Shown: positions 24,478-33,057 of the stretch, in pieces
Numbering within the stretch: position 1 is the first letter of the stretch
How the letters are laid out: each line of letters begins with the position of its first letter
Assembly: GCF_016862795.1 (NCBI RefSeq)
Contig: NZ_BONQ01000042.1
Location: 1 to 59,883, forward strand
Length of the DNA: 59,883 nt
Origin: Dactylosporangium siamense
Lineage (GTDB): Bacteria; Actinomycetota; Actinomycetes; Mycobacteriales; Micromonosporaceae
Direction: 5' to 3'
Program-made: the position numbers and the translations under genes
Notes under the pieces: model-generated
What the model saw: the letters and a program-made list of their open reading frames with translations, nothing else
Told to the model about the DNA's origin: nothing
Database searches by the model: none

Positions 24478-25143
24478 TCAGGGTGACGGCTGGAACACCG
24501 GCAGCATCCTGGCCAGCTCGTCACGCATGAGCGTGGCGGCCTCGTCGAAGCTCTCCACGACGGTGGCCGTGGCGTCGGTGGCGTCGCTGCCGACGAAGCG
24601 CCAGGAGCCGTCCGTCGCCGAGGCGAGGGTGGCCCGGGACGGGGCGTCGCCGCGGGCGACGGCCTGCGCGGTCGAGGCGTTGAACGTGGCGACGGCCGGC
24701 CGGTGCCGGTGCAGGAACCGGTCGGCGATGGCGACGAGCGGCTCACGCACGTCGACGTCGGCGCCGATCGGCGTGATGTCGTAGCAGCGGTACGCCCGGG
24801 CCGCGACCAGGAACCGGGTCATCTCCGCCTCGAACAGCAACGCCCCGTCGGCGTGGTCCTCGGCGGTCAGCCCGACCTGGACGAACGCGCGCGGGCGGTG
24901 CAGCCCGGCGGCGACCGCGGCGACCGCCGGGGCCAGCTCCAGCTTCTGCCCGTCGACGGGCGCGGCGAGGTGGCGCAGCAGCAGCGACCCGAGGCCGGCG
25001 CTGAGCACCGCGTCGGCCCGGTCGGCGTCGGTCAGCCCGAGCAGCCGGGGCGCCTCCCCCAGCTGGCCCCCGCTCGCGAGCAGGAACGACAGTTCGGCGG
25101 CGGTCATGCTGAGCTGTTCGGTGGTCCCGTCCATGGCGTCCAT
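24478..25143 (-). CDS. hypothetical protein
   Basis: The 221-residue protein is alanine/leucine rich with no signal peptide or membrane helix. Features include MTAAELSFLLASGGQLGE near the start, an FEAEMTRFLVAARAYRCYDI strand-helix segment and an acidic C-terminal helix. I do not recognise the family. Its size and alternating pattern resemble ESX-associated EspG-like proteins only loosely. The start could be 25143 or 25134. It lies 50 bases upstream of the septum-formation-type gene on the same strand and may share its transcript. Confidence 0.65.
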   Translation of the reverse strand: MDAMDGTTEQLSMTAAELSFLLASGGQLGEAPRLLGLTDADRADAVLSAGLGSLLLRHLAAPVDGQKLELAPAVAAVAAGLHRPRAFVQVGLTAEDHADGALLFEAEMTRFLVAARAYRCYDITPIGADVDVREPLVAIADRFLHRHRPAVATFNASTAQAVARGDAPSRATLASATDGSWRFVGSDATDATATVVESFDEAATLMRDELARMLPVFQPSP

Positions 25144-25197
25144 CCCGTCGCGCGGTCATCCGTCGTCGTGGTGCTCAACGCCGGGCACGCGATCACG

Positions 25198-25941
25198 TCA
25201 CGCGTTTGCCCGCCGGCTCGCCTTTTTCGATCTGCTGGCACCCGGCGGACCGGTCGGGCCGGACGGCACGGCCGCGGAACCGCTCGGGGTCAGTCCGCAG
25301 AACCGCTCGATGTGCTCCGGTCCACCGGCTGCGGCCGTCAGCGCCCGCAGGTCCGCCGGGTCCATCGGCTTGCGGTGCGGGTCGTCGCGCACCTTTTCCC
25401 ATTCCTTGCAGAGCTTTTTGAAGTCGCCGGCGGCAGCGGTGCTGGACGTGCCCGGGTGGGATGGCGAGACGGTGCTCGACGGCCGCTGCGTCGCGGGAGG
25501 GGTGGGTGACTCGGCGCGCCCGGTCCGCTGCGGCGCGGGCTGCGGGTCGGGCTCCGGGACCTGGTCTATCCAGTCGTGCGCGGCCCGTTGCAGGGGTGCC
25601 GGGAGGTGGCCCGCGCCGGCCGCGACCCCGGTGCCCGCGAGTGCGGCGGCGGTCAGCGCGGCGGCGAGCACCGCGACCCGGCGTCCCGTCCGGCGGACCC
25701 CGCGCGGCGGGCGGCCCCGATCCGCCGCGCCGTCACCGGCGGCGTCCGAGGTCCGCCGGCCGGCGGCGTACTCCTGCCGGAACGCGGCGATCGCGGCCTG
25801 CTCCCCCGCCAGTTCGCCGGGCCGGGCCGGGCCGGACGCCGCGCGGAGCAGGTCGGCGACCGCCGAGTCGCCGGACCCGCCGTCCAGCAGCCGCTGTGCC
25901 TCGGCCTTCGGCAGCGTCCGGCGCCGCAACCAACCGCGCAT
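25198..25941 (-). CDS. membrane partner (putative anti-sigma factor) of the ECF sigma factor
   Basis: This 247-residue protein has an N-terminal cytosolic helical region (about 1-85, LLDGGSGDSAVADLLRAA), one membrane helix (about 92-115, VAVLAAALTAAALAGTG), a Pro/Ser/Thr-rich stalk and a small C-terminal region with two Cys. No zinc HxxxCxxC motif is visible, so it is not a ZAS-type anti-sigma factor. The ATG overlaps the sigma TGA (TGATG), a strong sign of a sigma/regulator pair. The anti-sigma role is inferred from topology and coupling. Confidence 0.75.
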   Translation of the reverse strand: MRGWLRRRTLPKAEAQRLLDGGSGDSAVADLLRAASGPARPGELAGEQAAIAAFRQEYAAGRRTSDAAGDGAADRGRPPRGVRRTGRRVAVLAAALTAAALAGTGVAAGAGHLPAPLQRAAHDWIDQVPEPDPQPAPQRTGRAESPTPPATQRPSSTVSPSHPGTSSTAAAGDFKKLCKEWEKVRDDPHRKPMDPADLRALTAAAGGPEHIERFCGLTPSGSAAVPSGPTGPPGASRSKKASRRANA

Positions 25942-26540
25942 CAGGCACCTTCCAGATGGGGATGCGGCAGGTCGGCACCGGTCGGGCCGAGGGCGATCCG
26001 GCGGGAGCGGACCTGCGGGTGCGCGGCGAGCCGGCGCAGCCCCCGCATCGCGGCGATGCGCACCGCGCCGGGGCGCTTGCCGAGGACCTCGGCGGTGCCG
26101 GCGACGTCGAGCCCGGCGACGACGCGGAGCAGGACCGCCTCGGCCTGATCCGGCGGCAGCTCGCCGATGAGCCGCAGCGCCCACTCGGTGCCCGCGTGCT
26201 CGATGACCTCGGCGGCGGCGTCCGGCGCGGGACGGCCGGTGTCGACGTGGTCGCGGCTCTCCTCGCGGCGGCGCCACACCCGCCGGCCGTCGTCGATGGC
26301 CCGGTGCCGGGCGATGCGGAACAGCCACACCCGGAACGCGGTCGCGTCGCCGGCGAAGCGGGGCAGGTCCCGCACGACCTGGAGCCACGTCTCCGACGCG
26401 ACATCCTCCGCCGCGTCCCCGCACACGGCGTGCAGGTACCGTAGGATCGCCGGCTGCAGGGCCCGCCACAGCACGGCGAACCCGGTCTCGTCACCGTCGG
26501 CCGCCGCCCGCAACGGCGCGGCGAGGTCGGTGTCACGCAC
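25941..26540 (-). CDS. ECF RNA polymerase sigma factor
   Basis: The product of about 199 residues has sigma region 2 (LWRALQPAILRYLHAV, DVASETWLQVVRDL, WLFRIARHRAIDDGRR) and region 4 (LPPDQAEAVLLRVVAGLDVA, then VLGKRPGAVRIAAMRGLRRL). GTG 26540 starts VRDTDLAAPLRAAADGD; a longer frame to 26636 adds a basic stretch that I judge non-coding. It is co-transcribed with the membrane partner at 25198. The divergent neighbour is a STAS protein. Its regulon is unknown. Confidence 0.9.
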   Translation of the reverse strand: MRDTDLAAPLRAAADGDETGFAVLWRALQPAILRYLHAVCGDAAEDVASETWLQVVRDLPRFAGDATAFRVWLFRIARHRAIDDGRRVWRRREESRDHVDTGRPAPDAAAEVIEHAGTEWALRLIGELPPDQAEAVLLRVVAGLDVAGTAEVLGKRPGAVRIAAMRGLRRLAAHPQVRSRRIALGPTGADLPHPHLEGA

Positions 26541-26653
26541 CGGCGGCACCGACCGGGTGTAACGCGCGGTGCGCCCGGACCGCCCCTTCAGGGCCGAGCA
26601 CCATCCGCGCACCGAAGGGGACCACCGTTGACGCACCGACAGCAGGAGTGGAC

Positions 26654-27004
26654 ATGACCGACGCCATCGCGACCGAGACGGTCGACGGGTGTGTCGTGGT
26701 CACGCCCACCGGCGCCCTCGACGTGGCGACCTCACCGGCGCTGCACACGTGGGTGCACCGCTGCCTGGACGAGGGCGCGACGCTGCTGGTGCTGGACCTG
26801 TCGGAGGTGGAGTTCATTGACTCCACAGCATTGCGGGTCCTCGTGTCGGTGCACAAGCGGCTGCGGGACACCGAATCGGGTGGATTCGCGGTGGTGTGCC
26901 CGCACGCCCGGATCCGACGGATCTTCGACCTGACCGCGCTCGACCGGGTCTTCACCCTGACCGACACCGTCGACGAGGCCGTGATCGCGCTCAAGGCGCC
27001 CTGA
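26654..27004 (+). CDS. STAS-domain anti-sigma factor antagonist
   Basis: The 116-residue single STAS domain has GALDVATSPALHTWVHRCL, LLVLDLSEVEFIDSTALRVLVSVHKRL and RIFDLTALDRVFTLTDTV. The Ser in IDSTAL (near residue 55) is the usual phosphorylation site in SpoIIAA/RsbV-type switches. AGGAG precedes ATG 26654; a GTG two codons earlier is possible. No RsbW-type kinase adjoins it. Partners would be encoded elsewhere. Confidence 0.92.
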   Translation: MTDAIATETVDGCVVVTPTGALDVATSPALHTWVHRCLDEGATLLVLDLSEVEFIDSTALRVLVSVHKRLRDTESGGFAVVCPHARIRRIFDLTALDRVFTLTDTVDEAVIALKAP

Positions 27005-27014
27005 GCGGCAGCGC

Positions 27015-27674
27015 TCACGGACCGCTGACCCCGGCGTCCGACGGCGCCGGCACGGGGTTGCGCAGGCCGGGGTGCTCCGGCGGCAGGGCCCGGCGCAGCA
27101 CCCACCAGCTCGCCGTCAGGCACCCCGCGACCAGCGGCCAGGTGAGCACGGCCTGGGCGGTGGCGAGCCACGTCACCTGACCGGCCCACCACAGCGGCAC
27201 GAAGATCAGCAGGCGCACCAGGTACTGGCCGACCCACACCCAGCTGGCCGCCTGGTAGGCCCGCAGCAGCGGCGGGTCGCGGCGCCACCGGGCCTTCTGC
27301 CCCAGCACGGTGCCGACGATGAGCCCGAGGAACGGCCACCGCACCAGGATGCTGCCGGCCCAGGCGAGCGCGCTCGCGGCGTTGGTCAGCAGCCGCACCA
27401 GGAAGAAGTCCTCGGCCCGGCCGGTGTGCAGCGCGACGATCGCGCCCAGGCACACCAGCAGCAGGCTGACCACGGTCGCGGCCGGCGCCCGGCGCTGCCG
27501 CAGCCGCCAGGCCGCGACGGCGGCGCCGGCGAGGACCGCGATCCCCGCGCCGAGCGCGATCGAGCGCCCGCCGGCGAGCCAGCCGCCGGCGAAGCCGACG
27601 ACGGGCACGACGCTGTCGAGCGCGGCCCGCCGCCCGCCGAGCAGGTCGGCGAGAGACTCGTCCCCGTTGTGCAC
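27015..27674 (-). CDS. DUF3159 integral membrane protein
   Basis: The product of about 219 residues starts with the family motif ESLADLLGGRRAALDS and has six or so hydrophobic segments (GFAGGWLAGG, AATVVSLLLVCLGAIVAL, FLGLIVGTVLG). DUF3159 proteins are widespread in actinobacteria and uncharacterised. GTG 27674 is chosen because GGAGGG lies 7-8 bases upstream; ATG 27725 or GTG 27749 are longer options. It converges on the STAS gene. Confidence 0.82.
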   Translation of the reverse strand: MHNGDESLADLLGGRRAALDSVVPVVGFAGGWLAGGRSIALGAGIAVLAGAAVAAWRLRQRRAPAATVVSLLLVCLGAIVALHTGRAEDFFLVRLLTNAASALAWAGSILVRWPFLGLIVGTVLGQKARWRRDPPLLRAYQAASWVWVGQYLVRLLIFVPLWWAGQVTWLATAQAVLTWPLVAGCLTASWWVLRRALPPEHPGLRNPVPAPSDAGVSGP

Positions 27675-27745
27675 CGTCCACGCCCTCCAGAACCAGGCTC
27701 GACCGAGGTAAGCCTGCCCTATCATGCCCGGTGCCGGTCGGGGAG

Positions 27746-28891
27746 TCACGATCGCGGCAGGGTGTCCGGATCGACCAGCGCGGCCGCGTCGTGCCCGCCG
27801 AGGTCCTGGCGCAGTTGGTCGACGCGGCCGAGGAGGCTGACGGAATCGAGGACGGCGACCGCGCTCGGAAACACCGTGTGGACCTGCTCGACGGCGGCGA
27901 TCAGCGCCGCCCGCAGCCGCGTGTCGTCGGTCTCACCGCCGTCGGTCCAGTCCTTGAGCAGCGCGGCGAGGGCCAGCAGCAGCCCGGCGAGCGTGCCGCG
28001 GTCCAGGGCCGGCGGCTGCCCGGCCCGGTCGTAGAGCCGGTCGGTGGCCAGCGACACGCCCCGCACCTGCAGCGTGATCCGGACCAGGAACAGTTGCTCG
28101 TCGCGCAGGTCGGCGAGCTGCCGGCGGAGCCGGCCGGCGGCGACGTTGAGCCGGGCGGTCTCCTCGACCCCGGCGAGCTCGGCCGCCGCGGCGGCGCTGA
28201 GCTCGGACAGCCCCCGCGACGTGGGGATCCAGTCGTGCCGCTCGGTCGGCGCCAGGACCGGTCCACCGGCGCGGCGGTCCAGCTCGGCGGCGATGTCCTC
28301 CAGCACCGTGACGCACGTCGCGGCCCAGTAGTCCAGTGCCTCGCGGGCCTGCCGCACGCGGGGGCGTTCCGGCACGATCACGGCGACGAGCAGCCCGACG
28401 ACACTGCCGATGGCGACGTCGACGAAGCGCCACTGCCCGTAGCCCTTGGCGACCGGCGCCAGCACGAGCACCGCCACCATCGCGATGGTGAGCTGGTTGC
28501 GGGCGAGCGGGGTGTTGGTGATCTGCCGGGCCACGGCGAGGGCGGCGAACGCGGCGAACGCGAGCGACCACCAGGTGAGCCCGAGCAGCTGCACCCAGCC
28601 GATGGCCAGGGCGGTGCCGACCAGGTTGGCGAACAGCAGCTGCAGGCCGGTGGCGACGGACCCGTACACACTGGCCTGCAGCGTCAGGATGGCGACGATC
28701 GGGGCGAACAGCACCGCGGCGTTGTCGTCGAGGTGCCGGGCGAGGACCCATGCCACGGTCGCGGCGACGGTGGTCTTGAGGACGGTCAGCCAGCTCGGCC
28801 GGCTCTTCGGCACGCTCGTCAGCAGCGCGCCGAGCGGCTCGGTGACCAGAGCCCTGGACTTCGACGTGGGCTTGGGCCGGGCGGGATCCAC
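27746..28891 (-). CDS. FUSC/aromatic-acid-exporter-like membrane protein
   Basis: This 381-residue protein has six N-terminal membrane helices (about 35-165; VLKTTVAATVAWVLAR, FAPIVAILTLQASVYGSV, QLTIAMVAVLVLAP) and a long helical cytosolic domain. This matches a half-length FUSC/ArAE exporter. Substrates in this family include aromatic acids and drugs. GTG 28891 lies 8 bases after TAGGCT. It is divergent from the phosphatase gene, with 39 bases between the starts, so the two promoters interlock. Confidence 0.85.
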   Translation of the reverse strand: MDPARPKPTSKSRALVTEPLGALLTSVPKSRPSWLTVLKTTVAATVAWVLARHLDDNAAVLFAPIVAILTLQASVYGSVATGLQLLFANLVGTALAIGWVQLLGLTWWSLAFAAFAALAVARQITNTPLARNQLTIAMVAVLVLAPVAKGYGQWRFVDVAIGSVVGLLVAVIVPERPRVRQAREALDYWAATCVTVLEDIAAELDRRAGGPVLAPTERHDWIPTSRGLSELSAAAAAELAGVEETARLNVAAGRLRRQLADLRDEQLFLVRITLQVRGVSLATDRLYDRAGQPPALDRGTLAGLLLALAALLKDWTDGGETDDTRLRAALIAAVEQVHTVFPSAVAVLDSVSLLGRVDQLRQDLGGHDAAALVDPDTLPRS

Positions 28892-28930
28892 GTGACGAAA
28901 GCCTACCGGCACACCGGATATGGTCGCAGC

Positions 28931-29662
28931 GTGCGCAGCTACGACCACCCGAACCTGTTCAACTTCCGCGACCTCGGCGGTTACCGCGGCCGCGACGGCC
29001 GCACGGTGCGCTGGCGGCGGCTCTTCCGCTCCGACTCGCTGAGCCGGATCGACCCGGCCGACGCCGCGTCGTTCACCGCGCTCGGCGTGCGGACCGTCAT
29101 CGACCTGCGGCGGCCGCGTGAGGTCGCCCGCGACGGCCGGGTCCCCGAGTTCGCCGGGCTCACCTACCACCACCTGCACCCGGAGCACGCCGAGTGGGAG
29201 GACGCGACCGACAACGACGAGCCCAGCGACGCCCGCTGGCTGGCCAACCGCTATCTCGACCTCGCCTACGGCGGCGCGGCGGCGATGGTGGCCGCGGTCG
29301 CCGTCATCGCCGAGGCCGACAACGCGCCGGTCGTCGTGCACTGCGTGGCCGGCAAGGACCGCACCGGGGTCGTGGCCGCGCTCACCCTCGCCGCGCTCGG
29401 CGTCAACGAGCGGGACATCGCCGAGGACTACGCGCTGACCGCGGCCGCGACGGACCGGTTCACCGAGCACATGCGCCGGGTCAACCCGGAGATGGCGACG
29501 ATGCCGGCGCGCTACCTGATGTCCCCGGCCGAGGCGATGCTGCTGTTCCTCGGCGACCTGCACCGGCGGCACGGCTCGGTGCGCGCCTACCTGCTCGAGT
29601 CGGGACTGTCCGAGGCGCACCTCGCGGCGCTGGACGCGCACCTGCTGGAGGATCCGGCGTGA
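28931..29662 (+). CDS. tyrosine-protein phosphatase (Y_phosphatase3 type)
   Basis: The 243-residue protein has NFRDLGGYRG near the start and the P-loop HCVAGKDRTG (CX5R, nucleophile Cys near 139), the signature of MptpB/IphP-like phosphatases with activity on phosphotyrosine or phosphoinositide. GTG 28931 lies 6 bases after TATGGT, so leaderless. Its TGA overlaps the GTG of the ketopantoate reductase-like gene (GTGA), implying coupled translation. No secretion signal is visible. Confidence 0.92.
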   Translation: MRSYDHPNLFNFRDLGGYRGRDGRTVRWRRLFRSDSLSRIDPADAASFTALGVRTVIDLRRPREVARDGRVPEFAGLTYHHLHPEHAEWEDATDNDEPSDARWLANRYLDLAYGGAAAMVAAVAVIAEADNAPVVVHCVAGKDRTGVVAALTLAALGVNERDIAEDYALTAAATDRFTEHMRRVNPEMATMPARYLMSPAEAMLLFLGDLHRRHGSVRAYLLESGLSEAHLAALDAHLLEDPA

Positions 29663-30630
29663 AGATCTGCGTCGTCGGCGCCGGCGCGGTCGGCGGGGTC
29701 ATCGGCGTGCGGCTCGCCTCGGCCGGGCGGCCCGTGTCGGTCCTGGCCAGGGGCGCCACCCTCGCCGCGATCAGGTCCGGGGGGTGGCGCCTGCGAGAGG
29801 TGGACGGGCGGCGCACGGCCCACGTCACCGCCTCGGACGACCCGGCCCGGCTGGGTCCGCAGGACCTGGTGTTCCTCACCGTGAAGGCGCACTCGCTGCC
29901 GGCCCTGGCGCCGTCGCTGGTCCCTCTGCTGGGTCCGGACACCGTGGTCGTGGCGGCGCTGAACGGCGTGCCGTGGTGGTTCCTGCACCCGCGGCGGCTG
30001 CACAGCGTCGACCCGACCGGCAGCATCGCCGCGAGCATCCCGGCCTCCTCGCTCGTCGGCTGTGTCGTGCACCTCAGCGCGAGCGTGGCGGCGCCGGGCG
30101 TCGTGCGGCTGCAGGCCGAGAACGAGCTGATCCTCGGCGCCGCACGAGGTGGAGGCGCAGCCGGTCCCGACCCGGGCCCGGCGGCGGACGCGCTGCGCGG
30201 CGCCGGGTTCTCCGTGCGGGAGTCCGCCGACGTCAAGGCCGACATCTGGTACAAGCTGTGGGGAAACATGACCGTCAACCCCATCTCGGCGCTGACCGGC
30301 GCGACCGCCGACAAGATCCTCGACGACGACCTCGTCAACGGGTTCGCCCACGCGGTCATGCGCGAGGCCGCCGAGATCGGGGCCAGGATCGGCTGCCCGG
30401 TCGGGCAGAGCCCCACCGACCGCAACGCGGTGACCCGCAAGCTCGGCGCGTTCAAGACCTCGATGCTGCAGGACGCGGAGGCGGGCCGCCCGATCGAGCT
30501 CGACGCGATGCTCACCGTGGTGCGCGAGATCGCCGCCACGGTCGACGTGCCCACCCCGTCGCTGGCCGCGCTGCTGGGCCTGACCAGGCTCGCGGCCCGG
30601 GAACGTGGCCTGTATCCGACAGCTCCCTGA
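29659..30630 (+). CDS. ketopantoate reductase-family (PanE/ApbA) oxidoreductase
   Basis: This 323-residue NADP-dependent enzyme has VVGAGAVGGVIGVRLA at the start, LVFLTVKAHSL with the conserved Lys near 78, and ADIWYKLWGNMTVNPISALTGA with the catalytic Lys near 198. It fits 2-dehydropantoate 2-reductase, but many PanE homologues serve other pathways and panB/panC are not nearby. GTG start overlaps the phosphatase stop. Confidence 0.85.
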   Translation: MKICVVGAGAVGGVIGVRLASAGRPVSVLARGATLAAIRSGGWRLREVDGRRTAHVTASDDPARLGPQDLVFLTVKAHSLPALAPSLVPLLGPDTVVVAALNGVPWWFLHPRRLHSVDPTGSIAASIPASSLVGCVVHLSASVAAPGVVRLQAENELILGAARGGGAAGPDPGPAADALRGAGFSVRESADVKADIWYKLWGNMTVNPISALTGATADKILDDDLVNGFAHAVMREAAEIGARIGCPVGQSPTDRNAVTRKLGAFKTSMLQDAEAGRPIELDAMLTVVREIAATVDVPTPSLAALLGLTRLAARERGLYPTAP

Positions 30631-30656
30631 GCCCCTCCGGCCGCTACCGTAAGGGC

Positions 30657-32024
30657 ATGATCGGCTCCACCGGATGGTCCACGCCCGAGGCCCTGCGTGC
30701 CGAGGGGACCCAGCGCCGTGCCAGCAGCCCCGTCAAGACACTGACCGAGCTGCGCACCGCCACCGGCCGCGACCCCGTCGCCACGATCGCGGCGTCCAAC
30801 GCCGAACGCGTCGCGGACCTCGTGCCGATCCGCATCGGCCGGATGATCAGCTCGCCGTTCGCGTTCCTGCGCGGCTCGGCCGCGGTCATGGCCGCCGATC
30901 TCGCCGCGGGGACCGCCGACACCGGGCTGCACGGCTACATCTGCGGTGACGCGCACGCCGCGAACTTCGGCTTCTTCGCGTCCCCGGAGCGCCGGCTCGT
31001 CATGGACGTCAACGACTTCGACGAGACCGTCGTCGGCCCCTGGGACTGGGACCTCAAGCGTCTCACCGCGAGCCTCGTCAGCGCCGGCCGCGAGGCGGGG
31101 CTGCCCGACGACGAGTGCCGCGACGCCGCCCGCGACTGCGCCACCGGCTACCGCACGGCCCTCGCCGAGCTGGCCGACATGCCGCTGCTGGACGCGTACT
31201 ACCTCACCACCGACCACTCCACCCTGGAGCACTTCGGCATCGGCGACCTCGCCGACACCTTCGACCGGGTCCGCAAGAAGGCGAAGAAGAACACCAGCCG
31301 CCGGGTGGCGCAGAAGTTCACCCAACGCCTCGAGCACGACGCGTGGCGCTTCAGCCCCGCCCCGCCGATCCTGGTCCCGCTCGACTCGACCGAGGCATTC
31401 CCCGTCATCGAGTCCCTCGACGGCTACGCCTCGACCCTTGAAGAGGAGATCCGCGCCCTGTTCGGCCGCTACGCCGTCGTCGACGTGGCGCACCGCATCG
31501 TCGGCCTCGGCAGCGTCGGCTACCGCTCCTACGTCGTGCTGTTGCACGGCAACGGCGACGAGGCCCTGGTCCTGCAGGTCAAGCAGGCCCGCGCCTCGGC
31601 CCTGGCCCCCTATCTGCCGCCGGTGCCGGACCAGCACGCCGGCGAACGCGTCGTGCGCGGCCAGCGCTGGATGCAGACCGTCAGCGACGTGCTCCTCGGC
31701 TGGACGAGCATCGACGGGCAGCCCTACCTGGTCCGCCAGTTCCGGGACATGAAGGGCTCGGTCGACCCGACGACCCTGCGCGCCGGCCAGCTCGACGACT
31801 ACGCCCGCGTCTGCGGTGTCGTCCTGGCCCGGGCGCACGCCCAGTCGATCGATCCGCGCACCCTGTCCGGCTACTGCGGGGCCCCGGACACCGCCGACGG
31901 CGACGAGTTCGACGCGGGGTTCGCCGCGTTCGCCGTCGCCTACGCCGACCAGACCGAGGCCGACCACGCCGCGCTCGTCGCGGCCGTGACGGCCGGCACA
32001 CTCCCGGCGGTGACGGGGATCTAG
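30657..32024 (+). CDS. DUF2252 protein (kinase-like fold)
   Basis: The 455-residue protein has the DUF2252 landmarks RIGRMISSPFAFLRGSAAVMA, GDAHAANFGFF, DVNDFDETVVGPWDWDLKRL and, near the end, ARAHAQS. The GDxHxxNFG and DxND words resemble the catalytic loop and metal site of aminoglycoside-kinase-like folds, so a phosphotransfer role is plausible. ATG 30657 lies 6 bases after TACCGT. Function unproven. Confidence 0.9.
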   Translation: MIGSTGWSTPEALRAEGTQRRASSPVKTLTELRTATGRDPVATIAASNAERVADLVPIRIGRMISSPFAFLRGSAAVMAADLAAGTADTGLHGYICGDAHAANFGFFASPERRLVMDVNDFDETVVGPWDWDLKRLTASLVSAGREAGLPDDECRDAARDCATGYRTALAELADMPLLDAYYLTTDHSTLEHFGIGDLADTFDRVRKKAKKNTSRRVAQKFTQRLEHDAWRFSPAPPILVPLDSTEAFPVIESLDGYASTLEEEIRALFGRYAVVDVAHRIVGLGSVGYRSYVVLLHGNGDEALVLQVKQARASALAPYLPPVPDQHAGERVVRGQRWMQTVSDVLLGWTSIDGQPYLVRQFRDMKGSVDPTTLRAGQLDDYARVCGVVLARAHAQSIDPRTLSGYCGAPDTADGDEFDAGFAAFAVAYADQTEADHAALVAAVTAGTLPAVTGI

Positions 32025-32100
32025 CGCCCGTTCGCGCTTGTGACATCGATCAACGGCTGGCACACTGCCCACGCGCGCGTCTTGCGGGGGAGGCAGAAAC

Positions 32101-32988
32101 GTGGTGCGTTTTCGGTTGGGTGCCGTGCTGGCACTGACGCTGGTCGTGGTCGCCGGGTGCACGAAGGTGCCGGCCGGGGTCGACAAGGACATCGTCGACG
32201 AGTGGGCCATGATGGGCGAGGCCAAGGTGCCCGAGCCCAAGGCCGGCGACTGCTGGGCCAGCACCTCCATCTCCGTGTTCAGAATGACGGCGGCGTCGAC
32301 CACGGTGGCGCTGTGCGACGGCCCGCACATCGGCGAGATCGTGCAGGTCGGGCACTTCACCGGCGCCCTCGCCGAGGCCGACTCGCCACCGAAGCTGGAC
32401 CAGATGGTCGACATCTACACCGCGTGCGACGCCGAGGTCACCAAGTTCCTCGGCGCCTCGTGGCAGCTCGGCCGGGCCCGGATGCTGCTCTTCCCGCCGA
32501 CGAGCACCCAGTGGCGGGGCGGCGCCCGGTTCTACCGGTGCGACGTCGCGTCGCTCAAGGGCGCCCACGGTGAACTGGAGAGCCGGGTGGCGACGCTGAA
32601 GGACAGCATGAAGCCGGGCAGCGACCGGCTGGACGGCTGCGCGGTGCTGGACAACGGCACCGACTGGTCGGGCGACATGACGCCGGTGGTCTGCACCGCA
32701 CCGCACGACGTGGAGTCCATGGGACTGATCACGGCGAGGTCCGGCGCGTACCCGGCGACCTCGGAGGCGGCGAAGACCGTCTTCGACACCCTGTGCGTGG
32801 ACAAGATCCGTGAGTACACCGGCGGCGGTATCAACGCCCTGGCGGACGCCAAGGCCCGGTACACGTACCCGCGCCACGCCGCGAGCGTCGAGGAGTGGAA
32901 CGCCGGCAACAAGAACGCGACGTGCTGGGTGCTGCTGCCGAAGAAGATCACCCGCTCGCTGAAGGGCAACGGCAGCAAGGCGGTCTGA
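32101..32988 (+). CDS. septum-formation-family lipoprotein, tandem copy 1
   Basis: This 295-residue protein has a lipoprotein signal (LTLVVVAGC, Cys near 20) and an extracytoplasmic domain with cysteines at KAGDCW, VALCDGPHIGEIV, YRCDVA, VVCTAPHDVESMG and NATCWVLLPKK. The C-x-x-PH pairs are typical of Septum_form domains. A GGGGGAGGC ribosome site precedes GTG 32101. It is the upstream copy of a tandem pair with the gene at 33058; both end in PKKITRSLKGNG or similar. Likely envelope protein of unknown function. Confidence 0.82.
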   Translation: MVRFRLGAVLALTLVVVAGCTKVPAGVDKDIVDEWAMMGEAKVPEPKAGDCWASTSISVFRMTAASTTVALCDGPHIGEIVQVGHFTGALAEADSPPKLDQMVDIYTACDAEVTKFLGASWQLGRARMLLFPPTSTQWRGGARFYRCDVASLKGAHGELESRVATLKDSMKPGSDRLDGCAVLDNGTDWSGDMTPVVCTAPHDVESMGLITARSGAYPATSEAAKTVFDTLCVDKIREYTGGGINALADAKARYTYPRHAASVEEWNAGNKNATCWVLLPKKITRSLKGNGSKAV

Positions 32989-33057
32989 CCGCACCTCTTG
33001 TCTCGTTGATCAACTACTGGCACACTGCCCTCGCACATCTCACGGGGAGGCACAGTC